This document shows, piece by piece, positions 61,390 to 64,000 of a stretch of 64,000 nucleotides of DNA; position 1 is the first letter of the stretch; each line of letters begins with the position of its first letter. The notes beneath the pieces were generated by a model. It had not been told where the DNA came from and ran no database searches. It was given only the letters and a program-made list of their open reading frames with translations. The translations under genes were made by a program, and so were the position numbers. Origin of the DNA: Microseira wollei NIES-4236 (GTDB lineage: Bacteria > Cyanobacteriota > Cyanobacteriia > Cyanobacteriales > Aerosakkonemataceae); the NCBI RefSeq assembly GCF_020521235.1, contig NZ_BLAY01000027.1, positions 1 through 64,000 on the forward strand, read 5' to 3'.

Positions 61390-62247
61390 CTATTTAATAT
61401 TGCGGTTATTTGCTTGACGATAAATCTGAAGCAAGTTGAGAAACTTGGGAAAATCAAAACTTCGGGGGTCAACTTTGTTTCCCGATCTATCGACTTCCTT
61501 ATGGGTAGTAATTCGATTCTCTGGAACGTTACTTTGAGCGATGAACCACGCTAGAGTATTATATTGTTCTTCTGTATACCCGCTATGGGTTGGGTTTTGA
61601 TTATCCCACCCATCCGGCGGCGTTTCTAAGGAAATATGATAAGCAAAGTTATTTACAGAGGAGGCTAACTTAGGATTTGTTTTTACGGTTTCTTTGCCCT
61701 TGGGACTTTCAAATACCGAGTTTCCTGCACCAAATGCTCTTTTGTCTGGCGGAACTATATAAACAACGGTTCCATCTAACTCTATTAAGGTGTGGTAACT
61801 TACTTGCTTATTTTCATCGTAGTGAGGTGTTTGGAAAAAATCAATTGCACCTAATGCAGAACCAGCGGTTTCGTGCAAAACTATAATTGGTTGATTGTAT
61901 ACGGCTACACCATTAATATCTTTAGTAAATCTTTCTCCATAGTTAGTTGGATGCGCCCAGGCTATTTTGGATCTGGGAGTGTACGTCGTTATGATATTAA
62001 CAGGATTAAGTTCTGAGTCAGAAACATTTTGATTAGGTTTTTCTTTGACTTCTGGTTTAACTTTCTCCTGGTTTTGGGAGGATTCAGGTTTAGGTTTTGG
62101 ATATTGACTCCAAGCGGCTTTGGGATTAAAGTTTACTTTTGTCTTTTGTAGGAGTTCTGCTTCTCCGCTGAATAGCAGTAATATCAGGAAAAGCGATAGG
62201 AAAAATGTTAGCAGAAACGGTTTAGCTGCCTTGAATTTAAGTTTCAT
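61390..62247 (-). CDS. N-acetylmuramoyl-L-alanine amidase (PGRP/Amidase_2 family)
   Basis: A 285-residue protein anchored or secreted by an N-terminal hydrophobic segment (about residues 11-28, FLLTFFLSLFLILLLF), followed by a Pro/Lys/Glu linker and a zinc amidase domain from about residue 115. Probable zinc ligands are His in PIIVLHETAGS and His in RITTHKEVDRSGNKVDP, with the conserved Tyr/His region YHISLETPPDGWDN between. It cuts the amide between muramic acid and the stem peptide in the periplasm. It is monocistronic, with about 170 bp of sequence without a recognisable gene between it and the HEAT gene. Confidence 0.9.
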   Translation of the reverse strand: MKLKFKAAKPFLLTFFLSLFLILLLFSGEAELLQKTKVNFNPKAAWSQYPKPKPESSQNQEKVKPEVKEKPNQNVSDSELNPVNIITTYTPRSKIAWAHPTNYGERFTKDINGVAVYNQPIIVLHETAGSALGAIDFFQTPHYDENKQVSYHTLIELDGTVVYIVPPDKRAFGAGNSVFESPKGKETVKTNPKLASSVNNFAYHISLETPPDGWDNQNPTHSGYTEEQYNTLAWFIAQSNVPENRITTHKEVDRSGNKVDPRSFDFPKFLNLLQIYRQANNRNIK

Positions 62248-62314
62248 TTGTGCAAGGCTGGTAAAAATACTTTAAGATATTTTATCCCAATTAATAAAAA
62301 TTTTCTGTATCACA

Positions 62315-63400
62315 TCAAACCCCAGACTTCGCTAAAATTGCATCGCGAATTGCGATAGCGGTGGCGGGTGCGAGTAAAACGCCGTTGCGATAGTGTCCTG
62401 TGGCTAACAATATATTATTGTAACCAGGTAATTGACCAATAATAGGAGCCGGGTATCCTTGGGGGCGAGGGCGCAATCCGGACCAAGTTCTGAGGATGGT
62501 AGCTTGGGATAGGGGGGGACAAAATGCGATCGCTCCTGCCATCACTTTATCCAATAAACTCGGATCTGCCACCACTTCCCCAGCATCTGTGGGAAATTCT
62601 ACCGTCGCACCTACCCAGTATTCTTGATCGCCGACCGGGACAATATGAATATCATCGCTGGTAATAACTGGCTGAAAATCGGAATTTCCCAAAGGATTTT
62701 CTAACCGCAAGTGCAATGCTTGTCCCAATACAGGTTGAATATCAATTTTTTGCGCTAAAGATGCGGTTATCGGTGTCGATCCTAAACCAGCAGATATGAC
62801 TATCCAATCTGTTTCTATTTGACCATTAGATGTTTCAATTTGATAGCAAATCCCCCCGGTGGATGTAATTTCTTCAACGGTGACGCCAAATTTAAAATTT
62901 ACGCTGTTGCGCCCAGCGGCTTCAACTAAAGCTAAAGTTAAACCAGAAGGATCGAGCTGTCGGTCTTGGGGAGAATAAATAGCAGCGGTGATGTTTTCTA
63001 AATTTAACTGGGGACATTTAGACAGGACTTGGTCAATATCCCAAATTTCTAAATGCCATCCTTGAGATTGACGAATTTCTACTAAATTTTCCCAATCTGC
63101 GACTGAGGGAACGAGCATGAGAATTCCCAGCCGATTGTAAAGGATTTGGCGATTTGTATTGGCTTCTAATTCGGGGATTAAAGTTTCATAGCGTTGCAGG
63201 CTAGTTTGTCGCAACTGCCACGCTTTGCCTTTAATTTTTTGGCTGATAATGCCCATTAAAACACCCAAGGCTGCACTTGTCGCTCCTTGGGCAGGGAGTT
63301 GTTTATCCAGGACGGTAATCGACAGTCCTGGAATTAAACTGAGTTCGTATGCGATCGCGGCACCCACAACGCCGCACCCGATAATTGTAATTCGACTCAT
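62315..63400 (-). CDS. FAD-dependent amino-acid oxidase-like protein (DadA/ThiO family)
   Basis: A 361-residue flavoenzyme. The N-terminal dinucleotide-binding motif is RITIIGCGVVGAAIAYELS; other D-amino-acid/glycine oxidase features are GATSAALGVLMG, RTWSGLRPRPQGYPAPIIGQ and LLATGHYRNGVLLAPATA. It likely oxidises glycine, sarcosine or D-amino acids; the substrate is not certain, and in many cyanobacteria the related ThiO is fused to ThiG, which is not the case here. ATG 63400 is used: the open frame extends to 63448, but those 16 codons read through a TAATTGG repeat. Confidence 0.85.
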   Translation of the reverse strand: MSRITIIGCGVVGAAIAYELSLIPGLSITVLDKQLPAQGATSAALGVLMGIISQKIKGKAWQLRQTSLQRYETLIPELEANTNRQILYNRLGILMLVPSVADWENLVEIRQSQGWHLEIWDIDQVLSKCPQLNLENITAAIYSPQDRQLDPSGLTLALVEAAGRNSVNFKFGVTVEEITSTGGICYQIETSNGQIETDWIVISAGLGSTPITASLAQKIDIQPVLGQALHLRLENPLGNSDFQPVITSDDIHIVPVGDQEYWVGATVEFPTDAGEVVADPSLLDKVMAGAIAFCPPLSQATILRTWSGLRPRPQGYPAPIIGQLPGYNNILLATGHYRNGVLLAPATAIAIRDAILAKSGV

Positions 63401-63409
63401 GTTAGGTAA

Positions 63410-63600
63410 TTGGTAATTGGTAATTGGTAATGGGGAAATTTTTGACATTACCAGGACTTACGCCGGGATACTAGATATAGTCGAGATGGTGCGTTACACT
63501 GCGTTAACGCACCCTACATATACTAATCGCTCATAGCTAATAGCTCATCTCAGCAATTAGCAATTAGCAATTAGCAATTAGCAATTAGCAACTGGCGTTA
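63410..63600. repeat. Low-complexity and inverted-repeat cluster
   Basis: It holds GGTAATTGGTAATTGGTAAT (63409-63430), an AGGACTTACGC end at about 63452, a GCGTTA/TAACGC stem near 63491 to 63511, then at least five AATTAGC iterations (about 63553-63590) ending GCAACTGGCGTTA. It mixes words from all element families in the window. No ORF is present. Confidence 0.7.
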
Positions 63601-63617
63601 TTACCTATTAGCCATTG

Positions 63618-64000
63618 TTATGCTTTAGGCGTCAACTCCAAGAAAGCGTTAATGTCTTTCTGGAGCGTTGCGTAAGAGCGGATAGTCGCTTTGTAGTCTT
63701 GAGCTTCGGCACCTGCATCGATGCTGAGCAAGTCTTCAATTACCTGTTTCGCGGCTTCTTTCACCTTGGGTTGGTCTTTTGCCAGCAAGTTGCGCTCTAG
63801 TAGACTCATTTTCGCCCGCAGTTCGCCCAATGGCCCGCGGATGAAGTTTTTGGTAAATACCCAATTTTCGTCTTGGATCAGCTTAGCCAGTTCGGGCAAG
63901 CGATCGCGCATTGCCTCAATATCAGAAGTATATTTCTGAATTACTTCCAACTTAGCCGAGGTGTAAGTCGGCGGTTTGACTTCAGTCGGACTGCTACAAC
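63618..64000 (-). CDS. psbQ: Photosystem II protein PsbQ (CyanoQ), partial
   Basis: The lumenal lipoprotein that stabilises the oxygen-evolving complex and PSII dimers. The visible 126 residues start at a cysteine (CSSPTEVKPPTYTSAKLEVI), consistent with the lipidated Cys of CyanoQ; the signal peptide lies beyond the window edge. The four-helix bundle sequence follows (YTSDIEAMRDRLPELAKLIQ; NFIRGPLGELRAKMSLLERN; ATLQKDINAFLEL). It reads without interruption to the stop at 63618. Confidence 0.92.
   Translation of the reverse strand, partial: CSSPTEVKPPTYTSAKLEVIQKYTSDIEAMRDRLPELAKLIQDENWVFTKNFIRGPLGELRAKMSLLERNLLAKDQPKVKEAAKQVIEDLLSIDAGAEAQDYKATIRSYATLQKDINAFLELTPKA

Noticed and set aside
63553..63590. 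AATTAGC iterations as a CRISPR or protein-binding iteron array
   Set aside because: The 7-bp words are contiguous, vary in number at many sites in the window and occur inside MITE-like elements; there is no replication gene nearby.

Overview
The window comes from a cyanobacterium. The evidence is frequent GCGATCGC (HIP1) octamers, a partial psbQ lipoprotein gene at the right edge, cyanobacterial-type CcsA, DUF3318, DUF3352 and KGK proteins, cofH, and a complete hmp/pix-type motility-chemotaxis locus that includes hmpF. The many dispersed inverted-repeat elements, group II introns and IS200/IS605 remnants suggest a repeat-rich, probably filamentous genome. The exact genus cannot be read from this DNA.

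Layout. 0-4.2 kb is mobile DNA: the 3' end of a group II intron that splits a TnpB gene, a second complete-looking group II intron with an RT-maturase-HNH protein, and a TnpB remnant. 4.4-6.3 kb holds a DUF3318 protein and two coiled-coil proteins. 6.3-18.2 kb is a polyprenyl-phosphate-sugar cluster: five large multi-pass membrane proteins (four clearly ArnT/PMT-like GT-C enzymes), two GT2 polyprenyl-phosphate glycosyltransferases (one fused to a GtrA-like domain) and a TVP38/DedA-type protein. One GT-C gene carries a miniature inverted-repeat element inserted in frame. 18.4-24.8 kb has housekeeping genes: cofH, a DUF3352 protein, ccsA, a KGK protein and tilS. 24.8-38.5 kb is the hmp locus, with divergent hmpF followed by hmpA-E (PatA-type regulator, CheY, CheW, chemoreceptor, giant hybrid CheA), which steers type-IV-pilus motility.

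39-55.7 kb is the most unusual part, a compound ribosomal-peptide (RiPP) locus. It has at least seven precursor genes of three leader types. Two carry a long leader ending VKGG. Four carry an IS-DL/ALHPxGS-type leader ending in GG, and two of these are broken. One has a Nif11 leader and two XYG motifs in its core. Beside them lie a radical SAM/SPASM maturase, a Cys-rich protein, a kinase-like protein and a HopA1-like protein (the pair that defines class V-type Ser/Thr dehydration), an aldo/keto reductase, two parvulin-like proteins, an HlyD adaptor, a cNMP-C39-ABC exporter and an HTH regulator. The two halves differ sharply. The radical SAM/Nif11 half looks intact. In the kinase/HopA1/reductase/HlyD/exporter half almost every large gene carries a nonsense codon, frameshift, insertion or truncation, while both parvulin-like genes remain open.

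56-58.1 kb is a decayed IS200/IS605 element. 58.1-64 kb holds prolyl oligopeptidase, a broken HEAT-repeat gene, a PGRP-type amidase, an FAD-dependent oxidoreductase and partial psbQ.
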